From positions 1,059,118 through 1,123,117 of the forward strand of contig VZRZ01001925.1 of NCBI GenBank assembly GCA_013398175.1: DNA of 64,000 nucleotides, in the 5' to 3' direction. The first letter of the stretch is position 1, and the number at the start of each line of letters is the position of its first letter. The translations under genes were made by a program, and so were the position numbers. This DNA is from Climacteris rufus (Eukaryota > Chordata > Aves > Passeriformes > Climacteridae). Under the pieces are notes generated by a model. The model searched no databases. It was not told where the DNA came from and saw only the letters and a list, made by a program, of their open reading frames with translations. Positions 1 through 14,200 of this stretch are shown here, one piece after another.

Positions 1-2253
1 AACAAGCTGAAACAAGAAAAACAAGACATTTTTCAAGAGAAAATACCCTTTGACTTTGTCCTCCTCCCAAAGGATTTGATTTTGGTCAGTTCTGATTTCA
101 TCTGGGCAGTTTTAATTCTGGTGTAATCGTGACTTGTATTTCCCTGGAGTGAAGAATGTGACACTTCTCAGGCTTGTGTGTCTGAGCAGACAAAGCTTCC
201 ACTGACCCCTTTAAATATAAGACTGAATAAATAGGATCAGACAGCCTGTCATGGGTGCACTGTAAATAAGTTCTTTAAACTGCTGTCAGTAGCAAAAAAG
301 GAGATTTGGGGCTATGTAGGGTCTAGGCTTATTTCCTCCTATGAAAATTCAGCTGCTTATTCTGGATTAGGATTTAGGTTGTTACCTTAAACAAATTAAA
401 TAAAACCCCAGAGCCTCTTGGGCAGAACATACCCAAGCTATAGGATGGAATTAGGAAAAGGGATATTTGCACATTCAGTGAACCTGTGTCCCTCCTGTGT
501 CCCTGTTTAAAGTGAGAGCCTGGCAGAGGTTTTGGCCTGTGTTGTACATTCTAGGATGAGGTAATGTTTTTACTGAACCACAATTCAGGCCAGTTTTCAC
601 AGTATGCTTTGAAATAGTCTTTAGGAAGTCCCTATTTTAGGCTGCGTATTTTGGCAGAACTTGAGCCAAAATGGACAGTGCAATTCCAAAACAATCCTCC
701 TTTTGTTTGTGTTCCTTTATTTTCTATGCTGATGGAGCAAACCTTTCTGAGCTTTCCTCTGCAGCCTGGTGGGGTGTGCAAGTTTTTAATGAGAGCTGAG
801 AGTCTGGTGGGATCCCAAATGTCCAGATACAAGAGCAGCAGAAAGTACAGCAAGATGTTCAGGAGAACGCTTACAGCTGATAGTGCTGTGTGAATCCTTG
901 TCCTGGCTCTCAGAGGAGTTGGTTTAATAGAATGATTTGGGGGATTTAGGGGGTTCAGCTGTGTGGGTTATCATTTTCCACATCTTGGTCATGTTTCCCT
1001 TTGTTTAGAGGCTCAGTGGAGCTTGGAATTTCATGCTAAAATCCAGTGGCAAACACTGATGCATTGCTAGGGCCTGTAGATTTTCTGCCTTTCAGGAGAT
1101 AACAGCATTTAGTTAAAATACATTCAAGTGTATCTTGAAATCAGTGCCATTCAAATAACTTGGCATACATCTGGAATCTGGCCAGAATATCAGGTTTACT
1201 GTAAAGGCCACCACCAGGAAAACCATGTCACTTCAGTTTAATCCGCATGGACTGCCCAGAGTGACTGCCCTGAGTCTGGTTTCCACACGTGCTTATGGAC
1301 GTTGTGTTCAGGGCAACCGTAAAAATGAACACTTGAACCCTGCATTTGTATTTCTAAGCAAGTCCTAGGCTTCAGAGTGCCCTAAAGGACGGGATTTTAA
1401 AGCAGTGCAATAGGTTGAAGTTTTTGTTTCACTGTTTTCCCTGTCTCGACCATTGCTGCTGCTTTTGAGGCATCTTGTGCTTGGTGGTAAATCTGTAGCA
1501 CACTGTGCTAGGTCTGTTGGGGACCAGTCTTTTCAGAGAATCCCCTTTCTAGTTCTAAAAGGGAAAACATCGCCTCTTAAGCTGTAACTGATTGCCAAGG
1601 CTCAGTTTGTGGTGCTGCTCAAAATGTTGCAAAATGAATTGTTGAGAAACTGTGGTAGAAAATACTTAATCACAGTGACGCAGAAAGCTAATGCATACCC
1701 TCAGTGCTCAGCTCTAAATGGAGCTATGGAGTGATGCTTGAATTGTTAATGAACTATTTGCATTTTAGAGTTTGATGAAGCTTGATTTATCATTAGACAA
1801 TTTGCTCATTGTCTAAATATTCCAAAATTGTGGCGTTCTTACATTGTCACTTTCCTATTTATTGTTATTTATATTAATAGCTCTGACATCTTTCTTTCCA
1901 TTTCAAAAATATCAAAGCACTTAACAGGCAAAATTAAGTCTCATTGCCCATGTTACTGACATGACAAAGTGAGGGAACTAAAAGGTGAGGAGATTTATTT
2001 ATGGTGTGACACAAGCCAGTAGCAGAAACGGAAACATAACCTGTCTCCAGTTCAGTATCTATTTATTCCTCACCAACATACAGCTCCTGAAAGAAGTGTG
2101 GGCAAAAGAAAGAAGTGTAGCTCAGTACAAAAAGCAGTTCAAATGCTTTGTATATTGAAAAAAAATCCTAGAGTTCATCTAAATCTAATTATGTGCTTTT
2201 CTTTTTTTCTTCTTTTGGATATTTTGTTCATCTGACTGGCCGTCGATATTTAG
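1..2253 (+). other. PTPRT: Intron (3' part) upstream of exon a
   Basis: It is AT-rich and without a recognisable exon; the transmembrane exon expected before exon a was looked for and not found. A 9-bp-stem inverted repeat sits at 1793-1816. No repeat family was recognised. Confidence 0.8.
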
Positions 2254-2283
2254 AAGAAATGCATATTCCTACTCCTATTACTT
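2254..2283 (+). CDS. PTPRT: PTPRT exon a (30 nt), Tyr-rich membrane-proximal microexon
   Basis: The acceptor is gatatttag and the donor is gtaagt at 2284. The exon enters with one base completing a codon, then encodes RNAYSYSYY, and leaves two bases (tt) that become Leu with the first G of the next exon. Reading through gives YSYSYYLKLAKKQ, which matches the PTPRT juxtamembrane sequence I remember. Four of the nine full codons are Tyr, placed just inside the membrane. The exon is symmetric (phase 2-2), so skipping it keeps the frame. The pyrimidine tract (2196-2216) is about 35 nt from the acceptor, and no AG occurs between 2173 and 2252, as seen in regulated exons. It is too short for an ORF scan. 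Confidence 0.88.
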
Positions 2284-5200
2284 GTAAGTACTTGGCTGGG
2301 GATGATGTTTCTTGAGCATGCTCACCCTGTGGTAATTTTGTGCTTTGTTGTATTTTCTTCTTTTACCACTTTTTTGGGTTTTGTTGGTTTTTGTTTACCA
2401 TTCCATTTACCCTTGTCTTTCCAGCAGCTTGTGTTTTATTTTCTCACTTGCACACTGTTCTGTTTTCCCTGTTTTACCACTGCACCTGTAACTGTGCCTG
2501 CAAACACATGAATGTCCACAGATACGTCAGCTATGGTTTATAGCTCTTCAAACTGGATAATCTTCTTTAGATTAGATATCAGGAAAAATTTCTTCACCAA
2601 ATGGGACTGTCCAGCACCGGAAGAGGCGGCCCAGGAAAGTGGTGGCGTCACCATCCTGGAGGCATTTAATAGTTGTGCAGATGTGGCACTTGGGGACGTG
2701 TGTTAGTGATGCACCTGGCAGTGCTGTAGGAACAGTTGGACTTGATGATCTTAGAATTCTTTTCCAAAAGAAACTATGCTGTGATTCTCTAAATGGTAAT
2801 GGACAGATGCAGAGTGTCCCAAGTGCACCTTTTTAACTGTCCACCATTCACAGCCAGACTTCAGGGAAATTCACACCTGAAAGTTATTGTTGTGAATTTC
2901 TCAGCCACAGATATATGCTTTTTAAAAATTGTAAGGTGTCTGGCAACTAGGACTTTGTATTATCTCAGCAAACATCCCTGGAGCTGCCAGGTTCCGAGTG
3001 TTGGTTTAGATCACCGGATGATGAAGCGGTTCAGATATTCAGATCTAAATCACCTGTCCAGTCCTAATGACAATGCTGCATAATTAAGGCAGTTGTTAAG
3101 GCACATGAAGATGCTTCACACATCGGTACTTCCAGAGCCATCTGTTGCATAAGGACTGAGGGGCTGGAAAGTAATCGGGGCCAAGCTGTTTCTGCCATGA
3201 TAATAGTTGTCTGAGGATCAGGAGGAGGAGAAGGCTGGAGCAATGATGTGAGGAAAGAGTCCTGGAGAAGTGAGTTGGACGCCTCTGCTGCCATCAGAGG
3301 GCTGGGAGGGATGGAGAAGGCAGCTGTTGCTGCTGACAGGAACAGCTCTGCCCTCTCCATCTCTCAGAAGCAGCAGGAACTCTATCACTGACATCAGCCT
3401 TTTCCCAGAACCTGCCAGATTTGTCAGGGCTCTGAAACCCACCCAAATGTCCAAATGGCCACATCTGCCCTGACAGCCCCTCCTGGTCTGCTGCTCCAGA
3501 AACTGCCTCCTTTGTCCCTTCCTGCCATTCCTCTTTGTCTCATGTTGGGACTTTGTCTGGGGACACACCAGGAAGGTGTTTAGCAGTTCAGCAAAACAAA
3601 TGCATTAATGTGCTGCCATTTTAAGGGACGTTGTTTTTTTTTTTTTTCCATGTGGACTGCTTTACATCCAAAGAACAGGGCAAAGGAGTTAAGTCTGAGG
3701 ATCCCTACCCAGTTCCACTGCTTGGAGGGATTTTGCTTCTCAATAACCTGACAGCAAACAACTGAAAGAGGAACCTTCCCCACTTTTAGGCATGTGAGGA
3801 GCCTTAGGACACCATCACGAGCCTTGACTTTGTCCAGTAAAGTAATTGTAAATGCAGAGTAACTCCATTTCCCCTAGACTTCACACTGGCTCACCACGAA
3901 TGGAATTTGACCTCAAGTAGTTTGATTAAAGAGAAGTTTAAGTAAGTGATAAAGCAGGGGATAGTTTTAACCCATAGGTGCTACTAGCTAGTTGAATTTC
4001 TTGATAGAACCTTTCCTCTTCTGAACCTTTCTCATGTTTTACTATTCTGGTTTCCTTACAACCATTGCCTGAAAAATTCATCCTGAAGTTCTCCATTATA
4101 ATTTTGTCTTTTTCCAGCAGGCAGTATGTGGTCAGAACATTCCCTGCTTTATTTTATTTTGAGATTTGTATGTTTAAAAAGATGAATCAACTTCCAAGCC
4201 CTGTGTGACCCATTTTACAGCTGCACAGCATTGCTTTAAGCACTCAGCTGAGGATTGCTCTGCCAGAGCAAGCACAGGGATCCTTAAGGGGTCTGTTTGC
4301 TGTGGATCAATTTAATGGATCTTTTTTCCTCAGGGATCAGTGCAGTGACTCAGGGAAAGTGAAAAGAGAAACCTCTGGAGGTCACCCAAGCCTGGGGTTG
4401 GAATGAGCTTCAGCAGAGGCAGAAACAAGGGCTTTACTAAGTTTTAATGAGGCAGATATCCACCATGAAGCAAAGCACACTAGAGAGAAGCCAGAGTTGT
4501 CATCAGGCAAGCTTAGGTTTAAGGCAGCCCATGGAGATTTGAGCTTAGGATGTAAAAATCATGGGGCTTTACTCCCCAGTACCACACTCAGCATTTTGGT
4601 AAAGAGCTCATTCTTAGCTTGGTGCTTGTGGTGCCCCAGAGACACCACCAAGCACAAGCTCTGCAAGCTGGAGCATCCTGATAGTAGAGGCAACACATAA
4701 ATACTCATCTCACAAAAAACACTTCCATCACCAGGAGATGCATGTAAGCATTTTTTCTCAGATGGACATTTGGTCTGTTCCCTGATCTGGGAAAACCAAG
4801 CTCTGTTGGTTTTTTTCTCTTGAACAACAATCAAGGTAAAAGGGATATTTCAGTAGTGAGGGAGGAAAGCAGGAGAGTCCATGAAGGAACATATGGTGAA
4901 ATTCCATTGAGTTTTGTGTTTCAAGCCTCACACGAAATACAGTGTTTCATCATAATTTTGGATGAAAATCTGAAATTGCTAAGGACTGTGCAATTCTTAG
5001 CCAAACGTGATAGAATTTGCTCTAGACTCTTATGAACAGAGAGGTTGGATTGAAGTTTATTTGAAATGTTGTGAAAATAACAGCAGCAATATGGTTATAT
5101 ACAGATTTTTTAAATAGAATTGGTTTCTGTGCTATGACCTTGTATGAATGTTTGAGTCCTGGAGCAAAATTCAGTTGAATGAGTTACCAGTATTGAAAAG

Positions 5201-8200
5201 CAGGTTCCCAAATAGATCTGCTGGCAGACCTTTAAATGTGTGACCATATGGACTATATCACTTCATTTTGGTTTCAGTTTCTGCACTTCAAAGCTGTGTT
5301 TCTTAGAGCAATTCTTGTCTGCTTTCAGATAATTCCTCCCAACCCTTTGTCATCTGCTATACTGGCATTTCCTCTTGTTAGGGACCGGAATCTCCAACCC
5401 TAACTCTCCCAAACAGTTCTGAATGATAATTCTGTTCAAGTCACAGGGATTTATGTCACCATTTATGAGTAACTGGTTTTTACAGAAACAGGCCACAGCA
5501 CTGTGCTTATCCCTAGACTGGAGTTCTGCCCTCAGCCAGTCTTGTGTTCTGCTGCAATCCAGGATTGAAAAATCTGATTCTGTAAGATGGTTGAGTACTT
5601 GCAGCTCTGGTGAAACCAGTCAAAAATATTCATTTATAGGAGCAGCTCTTTCAGCTATTGGGCATACACAGTTATAGGTAAATAGTTATGGGATTTTTGT
5701 AGAGCAACATTTGATTGAAAACTTCCTTCAATGAAGGCCATAAAGATGTTTAACATGCTTCAAGTGGAAATACAAACCCAGGAGGCCTCAATTCCTAACT
5801 TGGAATTTATCATGCAGGATCAACATATTACAGTATACTCCACCCATCAGCAAAGGCTAGCTGCTTATGATTTGAGATGCTGGGAAGAGAAAGAGATGGA
5901 ATTAGGAGCTCTTGTCCTGGTGCACTCCTTGCATCCCTGTCCCCAGGGTGATGCCTGAACCTTTTCAGAGGAGTTACTCTGTATTTACACAAATGATGTC
6001 TAAGGTTGGTACAGAATTGCTGCTGTCTCTTTGCACTTAACGGGCACTGCAAGATACCAACCAACCCAGCCAGGTCTGGAACATGTTGGTTTTTCTCCCA
6101 GCTGAAGCTGTAAAACACAGACAGCAATTCATCCAGCTTACAGAAGGGTCTGCATTTAATGACAGACACTTCTTTGGCAACAGTATTTTCAACTGCAGCA
6201 ATCCATATCATGATTTTATTACTTGCTCACCAGGAAAAGAAATGGAAATGTTTTCTGTGTGTGGGTTGTTTGTTTTGGTTTGGTTCCTTCTCCTGGGTTG
6301 GGTAATGGCTGCAGAATGAAATTTAATCAGGAGTGATATGAGACCAGGGAAGTATTTCTGGAAATACAGAGATTCATATATGTGTTACAAGCACTCAGTT
6401 TAAAGTTATTTATGAGAAAAAGGCAGTCAATGGCCAAGATGTTGTTTTCCTTTTCCCCTGAACTGGCCAGAGCTCCACAGACATGATTGCAATATAGGAA
6501 GGACTTTCAACTCCCACTGGGTTTTCACACCAATTTTAATTGTTGGCTGGTTTCAGCTGGGGGTTTCTTTTCATGGGAGAGAGTGTCAAAGGTTATTAAG
6601 CTAAATTTATATTTTTTTGAAATAACATAGTTTGTGCTGAATTTATTTCCACCATCTGTGGGACATTTGAAAAAAAAAAATCCTTTATTTCTAGGCATAC
6701 CTCTGTATAACCCCATTCATACATAATTATCTCCATATATTTCCATGGATGGTGGAATCTGCCTTCACAGGTCAGCTTGCTAAATCAGGATTTTAAGAAA
6801 AAAACATTCTCATCAGGTGTTTTTCTCATTAGATGATGGAAAAACAGAATCATTAATCAGTGGATACGCCAGTCTAATGAAAGCAAATTAAAAAAAATTT
6901 ATCAAAATGCAGAAAGTAGATGAGATTTTCTTTAGAACGTGTCTGTGTGATGATTGCAAGCCTAAACTTTGCAGAGGGCAGGGTTTGTGGCTGTCTGTAC
7001 CAGCATAGACTTATATTGGATGGCTCTTACACGCACCTGTCTTGTCTAAAGATTTTCCATTTGTAAGTAAAATTAAAAAAAAAAAGAATAAAAAAAAATT
7101 CTCCACAAGTAGTGATTAATTTGATCAAGTGAAGCTTAGATCATATTTCTCAAGACATTGTGTTTATATACACATACAATGAAAAATACTCAGGGCATCT
7201 GTTGACTTACCTCTGTTACTTGACTTTCTCCTGTGCTGTGGTGTTTGCTCTGTACCTGACAGTGGCCCTCGCTCTTCACTACACTTTTACTCCACCTTTA
7301 CTCCACCTTTACTCCAGTGACCTCTCTCTGCTCCTGCCACAAGCTGCACTGTTTGGCTTCCCCATGGCAGGTGTTAAAAGCACAAGTCCAGCTGCCAGTG
7401 GCCGTGCTGTAGGGGGGGACTTGCCCTTGCAGTGGCTCTAAGAAAGCTGCCCATGTGCTCAGGGCAGAATTGCTGCCCAGCCCTGCTGAGGCTGCAGTCG
7501 GTGCCAGAGGAGCAGGTGAAGCAGCACAGATTTAAACTGGACCGTGGGAGCACAGAACAGGTCCTCCAAGTGTCAGAGGGACAGCAGGCTGGACTGCTCT
7601 GAGCTCTCATTCCTCTTGCTGTCCCCTCTGGTGAGCAGGGTTGCACAGCCTGCCTGCCCTGTTGGCTTGAGACACGGGCAGCTTCTCCTGCACAGAGCTC
7701 TCCCCCAGCTTGAAATGAACTGCCCTTCCCAAACTCCCCATTCCCCAGCCCCTGCAGACCGTGAGAACAGCTCCCCTGTGGTGTCTTTTCGTGTTTGAAG
7801 ACCTGTCAACCCAATTTGTTTTCCTTTTCTGTAGATTAAAGATCCACATTTCCTCTGGCCTTTGCTTGTAGATCATGTTTTCCAGCTTTACCTATTGTGT
7901 CCTTTGTGTGTGTCCCTTTGGCACATGTCTTATTTGAAGTGCAGTGTTGCAGCAGAGCCCTCTCCAATCCTCAGTCAGAGCAAAAGGATCACCCAGATTA
8001 CAGTGCCATGCCCTTATTTTTAAACCAGCATGAAAGTGTTCTTCCAAATTGGATTTGTCATCTACTACAGGTTTAGGGGATGGAGATCCCTTTCTATAGA
8101 TCTGCTGTTTAACCAGTGCTCCCTGGTATTTGCATGGCTCATCACTGCCTGCCTTAAATTGGTGCAGATTTCATCATAAATTACATGTGTACTCCTAGGA

Positions 8201-11200
8201 GTTTGCTACACACAATTCTCTAAAAGGAATTTTATTTCTTTGGCTTTCTTAAATTGCTTACTGGAAATGATGGCAATATGCAATTCGTGTCTGTAGGAGG
8301 AAATTTCACGTTTAACTTATGTGATCTGTACCTAATGTCTAAATTACCTGTGCATGCAAATCCACACTCTAGTGTATATAATCCATCCTTGTGAAACATC
8401 TAAAATTAAATCTGTCAACGTACACACACGAGAGTTCTCGAGGAGTGGCAGTTACAGATTTAATGTTCATGCATGTAGAATTGATAGAAGTTTGAGAAGA
8501 GTTTGAAGCTGTTTTTAAAATATAATCCCTGCCGCTCATCCAGACCTTCACAAAACAGGAATCTGATCCTGCAGATACTTGTAACAGAAAATATTGCTTG
8601 AGCTTTCTGATTAATGCCCATGGCAGTAAATGGTTTGTGCTTGATACCAAGTTTGCAATCCTTGACTGTTTAAGTACAACTCCCACAATTTTAATATAGT
8701 GCTTCAGATTTTATGTCTAGTCTCTGATAGAAGTTTCAAAAATAACTGAATTAAATCTCCATCATTTTTTTTCTCCCATACTCACACTTAGTTGAGGTTC
8801 ACTGCCAGCAGCTTTTCTCCTTTCTTTAGTGGGGTCAGCATCAACTGCCTGATTATACAGCTGGTTTCATTTTTTCACTCAACTTTGAGCATCTTTCTGT
8901 CTCATCCCTCCTGTGTGTGTGTGGTGCTTGCAGACATCATCTCTTCATTTCCAAACCCTCTCAAACTGAAAAGGGCAACCCAGTAAACTCCATCCATGGA
9001 CTCCTGTTTTCTTCTTGGCACATTTTCCTTACCCTTGAATGTAAACCAGCATTAAGATCATTTTATTCACATCCTGACGTTCTGTGTGGATTGTATCAGA
9101 CTTTTCTTCCAAATATCTGCCTGGTCCTTTATTTCCTCCCCTTTCCAGCTGCATAATGCATGAGTGGGGAGGTGTGTGCTCCGTGCTGGGTGCCAGGCTG
9201 TGCTGGGGACACGCTGGGTGCCTGCAGCCAGCCCGTGATTGACACTACTGCTCTGATAGCAGCTTTGTCAGGGCCTTGCAGTGGCTCTGTGCAGGGCAGG
9301 CTGGTCAGTGGGGACAGCAGGAGCCGTGTCACCAACGTGGCTTGTCAGTGATTCACAGAGATCTCTTGGAGCACCCTATTTTTGGAAACAGCATTTCTAG
9401 ATAAACGCTTTTCCAATTCCAAAGGCATTTTGACATGCTGGGAAATAAACCTCTACCTAGCTGTGGGTTTTAAGACACATCCTTAACATTCTGGAAAGTG
9501 CTAGTCATTTGATTTTCTAATCTTTTCTATGAATTATAATGATGGAAAGGACCAAATAGGCTTAGTCCTGTGCTGCCACTCTCTCCAGACAGGGAACGGC
9601 AGCAGAAAAGGCACGTTTAGAAACCGAGAGCCCCTTGATGTGTCTGGCAAGCTTAGCTCTGAAATCCTCAAAAGAGATCTGTCTTCCTTTTCCCTCTAAA
9701 TTTAGATGAAGAATTTTTACATTCTTGGAACAGAGAGGGAGAAAGGTGGAAACTGATAAGACGCTGTTGAAAGAAAATTGTAGCGTTTTCAGATGCAGAC
9801 CTGGGTTGTGTGTGCGAGGTAGATTGAGAACTTTAAACTCATGTCACCTTTTCTTTTTAGGCATTCAAGCCAGTGTTTTAGGGGCCTCTCTGTCTTCTAC
9901 AGGACCAGGTAGAACTCCTTTGCATAGGGCTTTTGTAAGCAGGCCTTTGGGGACTAAGGGGCTTGGGTTTGGGGTTATTTTTTTCCTGCCTAGGACATGC
10001 AGAAATGTGCTTGCTCATTCAAGTTTGCCAATTCCGGCTCTTTGTAGCCGGTTGGCATTTCTGAAAAGATACCAGGCAATGGGGACTTACAGATAATTAT
10101 TGCCACAAATAATTTAACTTGGATTGAATAAGGAAGTTGCCCCTTTTGACTGACCATTTTTAACCATCAGCAGTGGTCGTCTGTAGTGGCTCACCCCAGC
10201 AGTCCAGAGTGCTTGTTATTAAGGACTTCTGCATTTTGGATTAGTATTTCCCACTGAGTGACTTCAATTCCTGTTGCCAAAGAATTCACACAGGCATGTA
10301 CGATTAGCAAATCATCAGGATTAAAAGAACCACAGAGCAGGGTTAATACACTTCAAAACTATTGTAGTTACCTCAGGTACCACAGCACAAAAAATAGTGG
10401 CTCCCATGTCTGCTGCTCGTAATTCCTAAATCTGGCTGTGCCAAGGCTGCTGAACACTGGAAGCAAAGCTTTTAACATCATTAATTGCCAGTTTTTTGCT
10501 TCATCACTCAAGGACTGTTCCCCTCTTTGCATCTTCATCTGCACAAGTGGATACACCATGGGGGTTTTGGGAGATCTGAGTAAGCCCCCTGTGATGATGC
10601 ACCCAATTTGAATAGCTCTGGGCTTGGATTGGAACCACTAATTGTAAACGGCTGAACCCCAACTGGCTGAGCAGATGAAACAGATGTATTTGTTCAAAAG
10701 TTTGCAGCAAACATTCGAGTTTTCTCCAGAAATATGTGCTCTCCTGATCTGGATTATCTTGCTTTAAAATAGGCTTTTCCCACAGGCAGAGGCAAAGGAT
10801 TTAGCTCTCCTTGACCCTTCTTTGCAAACAAGTGTAACTGGCCAAGATGCCCATCTCCTGAAGGCTGGGGCTCAGCTGTGTGCTTGAACTTGCCTGTAAA
10901 AGCCACTCTGACATGTTCTGTGGATAAATAAAGCCTGTTAGAATATGTTGCAAGGAGTATCTTTTTTTTAGAATCTAATTAGGATTAAAATATGGGTAGT
11001 ACTACCATAAGCATGTTGTTTTAGAGAAGAAAAACCTCTTTGCAAAATGATTTAGTTGTTAGGATTTTCTTTTTCTTTGAATTGGAGGAAAGAAAAAAAA
11101 AAACTAAAGCTGCTTCTTACAGTAATCTGTTTTTCTCCCTTTTATTTTGTTTTATTTTCTTATCTAGGGGAGTCATGTAAGCAAAGTTCTTTGCTGGTGC

Positions 11201-14200
11201 TAGGGATTTGTGTGATATTTTTTCAAGGCGTGGATTGTAGAATGTCACACATTCATTTTTAAAGGGTTTTGCTCTCTGATACGAATGAAGCACAGGGCAG
11301 TCAAATGTCAGTGGAAGCTTAGCAGCTCACTTTTCCTGCTTCTCTCCATTTTCTTATTATTGCCTGTGTTTGCAAAAGAGGAGCCTCTTGTGTTCTCAGC
11401 TTTGTTAGTGTTTTCAGAGCAGGCAGCTTTTCTGCTTTGGACAAAGTTTTTTGATGCCTCCTCAAAACAAGAAAAGACCCATTTTCCCAGAACAGGGGCA
11501 TATTTGGACATTGCTAAAGTAACTTCAGCCTTTAATTTGCCCCACCCTTCCCTGGCTGTGGATTCTCAGTGCAGGTTTTTGGGCGTGTATCAGAATTTAG
11601 AAGGCTGATGCCCTCATTGCTCTGCTTGGGGACAGGACAAAGCTCTGCTCCAGCTCTCAGGCCACACAGAGGCAGGTCTCCCGCTCCCCTGGAGCACTCA
11701 GGGAGCATCCACAGGATGGATGCAGATGTGCTGTTCCCTCAGAGGGAGCCCTGCTCCCATCCCGAGCCCTCTGCTCCTCCTGGAGTGCCCGGCCCCCGCT
11801 CCAGGGCTGTGCCTATTCCACCCTCTCCAAGGCTGAGGTAGCACTCCCACTGCTGGGGTGATGCAGGTTTGTGCCAGATGAGTGACTGGGAGGGACAGCT
11901 CCAGACTGGTATCACCATATTTATTGTGCTCGCAAGTTGCATTAAAAAGCTGTGGGGTTTCCCCACGCGTGGTTCCTCACATGCCCTGCATGTCTGACCA
12001 AGTGGGATAATGGTGGTTTGTCAAAATATTTTGCCACTGCTTTGCTTTTAATGAGGGAAAACTGACCTTGATTTCTCCCCTCTCCAAACCACCCCAAAGG
12101 AAGCTAGCCAAGAAGCAGAAGGAGACTCAGACCAGCACGCAGAGGGAGATGGGTCCCGTGGCTACTTCTGACAAGACCTCCACCAAACTCAGTGCTGTTC
12201 ACAATGAAGAAGCTTTTTCTTCCAGCTGCCAAGATGTTAATGGATTCAGTAAGTTTAACTTGCTTGCAATGGATATGACCCCCTTGGAGAGCTCTAGGTT
12301 CTTAAAAGGACCTATTCCTATGGGCACAATGTTGAGGAGTTAGGAATGGCAGTGATAGAGATCATTGCAAAAGCTCCATAGAAATCTGTGATGTCTCTGA
12401 CACTGCCCTGCTTTAGCTGTCAGACAGGTGGAGAGCATTCCTTCGGGCTCCAGATCTGCTGACAATCATTTATAAAGTCTGTTCTAATAACTGCATCAGA
12501 AAAAGAGGCACATGTTTATTTGTTGTTTAGAAATATCTTTTCCTTTGTGAGTAGAAGAGTCAAATCAAATCACTTAGCTGACCTGTAGGATGAAATAACA
12601 TTTTCTGTATGAAATTGTTATGAAAGAAGGCCTGGTCTCCTGGCTAGAGAACTGGAATGGAAAGATAACATTTCTTCCTTTGTCTGTGTCCTCGGTTTAT
12701 TCTTCACACGGGTTCAGTAAAACTGATCTTAGTTAACACTTGTAAACCACTCAGACCTCTGTAGCTAAAAGAGTTTTGTGGGTAAAGCAGCACAAATTCC
12801 TACTTTAGCCTCACTAGATCCAGGTTGAGTGCATGCTGGATTGCATGGTGGATTTGTAAACCTTTTCGTATTAAATAAATTTAAACTTAGACACTATGGG
12901 CATGTCACTCATTCTTTTGACACTCAGCCTGTTAGTTTGGACAGGGAACAGCTCTGAAAATCAAGTGTGCACTAAAACTCTTATCTTTATGAAGCATCTT
13001 TAGTGAAGTGTTTTTTCTCCTAATTACTAAAATGGAAGTACTTATGGTACAAAATGTGTTTTATCATTGGAACCTTCCCTTGTAATCTCAGATTGAGTGG
13101 GACAGGTTGGGTGAATTCTTCCTTTCCCTCTCTCTGCAGGTCATGACAAATTCCATGTGCTTGTGTTGCTACTGCCACTTTGTGTAACACACCTGTGAGA
13201 TGGATAAATAGGTGTTTGGGACAGCCAGGGCTAGCAGGGAACACTTTTCTCTGATATTAAATCTAGACTTCAGCCAAGACCTAATTTTCTCAGGAGCTAA
13301 GTAGCTCTCTCCTAAAGAGGCAGTAGGAATTTTCTGGGGTTCATGTCTTTGGAAGCCAGGACAGTAGCAGACAGTGTTGTAACAGCCCTCCCCAAAAAAG
13401 CAAAGGCAGTTTGCCTGGAATATATGGGGAAAATCAAGTATTTAACGCTTCCTTCAGAATCGGGATTTTTTGAAGTTTGGGGATTCTTTTTCCAAGGAGA
13501 AAATTAGAAAAGAGACAAGCTTGAAATGTGACCTCATTTTTCCCCTCCTTGGTATTTTGATAGACTAATTAAAACAGCTGAGTCATTTTCTTGAAATGGC
13601 AGCTATGGAAAATATGTTGTATCAAATTTTGTAAAGAAACATCACTCCAGGTTTTCTATTTTTTAAATCAGTTAGACCTTTACTTGTCTGACATCTCTGC
13701 AGATTTTATCACTGCCTCCTCCCATAACATTAGTCAGTCATGGGCCAATTCTTTACTTTTTTTTACTCTTTATATCCATAAGAAAGAATTATCAATAAAC
13801 CTTTATGATTTCTCCAAATTTTTTACTGCCAAGTCCAGGATGCTGAGGTGTTGGAGGTAAGTTCTGTGCAGTAGTGTGCACATGCTGATACAGGAATTTT
13901 ATGGGTAAAAGACTTTCTTAAAAAAAAAAAAAAGCCTTAATAGAGTCTAATACTTGTGGGTTCTGTACAGGCCTTCTTTGGAATAATATAATAGGATTAT
14001 TTCTTAACCTTCCTGCTAACTAATAGAGTTTTACAGGGTTTATCCATCCTAGCTGTTGAAATCAAGTGTCTTAAATAGCAGCCACATTCCTTGACTTGCA
14101 TACAAGTTTATCTGCAGAATACAGAGTCCTTGCAGGACTTGTGTCCTTGCCTCCATTTTTTACTTTCTGTCACAATAATTTTGGTAACTTTTCAGACAGA

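Larger units (their letters stand above)
2284..12099 (+). other. PTPRT: Intron a-b, 9.8 kb
   Basis: It contains one + strand CR1 fragment (2560-2792), short A- or T-runs (3635-3649, 7074-7100), an 11-mer tandem repeat (7286-7317), and GC-richer patches at 7380-7790, 9160-9350 and 11610-11850 that lack the CpG density of an island. No exon or RNA gene was seen. Confidence 0.85.

Noticed and set aside
1..2253. Search for the transmembrane exon
   Set aside because: No segment encodes a roughly 22-residue hydrophobic helix followed by basic residues with a donor leaving two bases, so it is presumed to lie upstream of the window.
9160..9351. GC-rich patch considered as a CpG island or alternative promoter
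   Set aside because: GC is raised but CpG is sparse, and there is no downstream first exon that joins PTPRT in frame.
11569..11841. GC-rich open frame (90 codons) 260 bp before exon b
   Set aside because: It has no donor or acceptor that fits exon b's required phase. The composition resembles other GC patches without coding signals.
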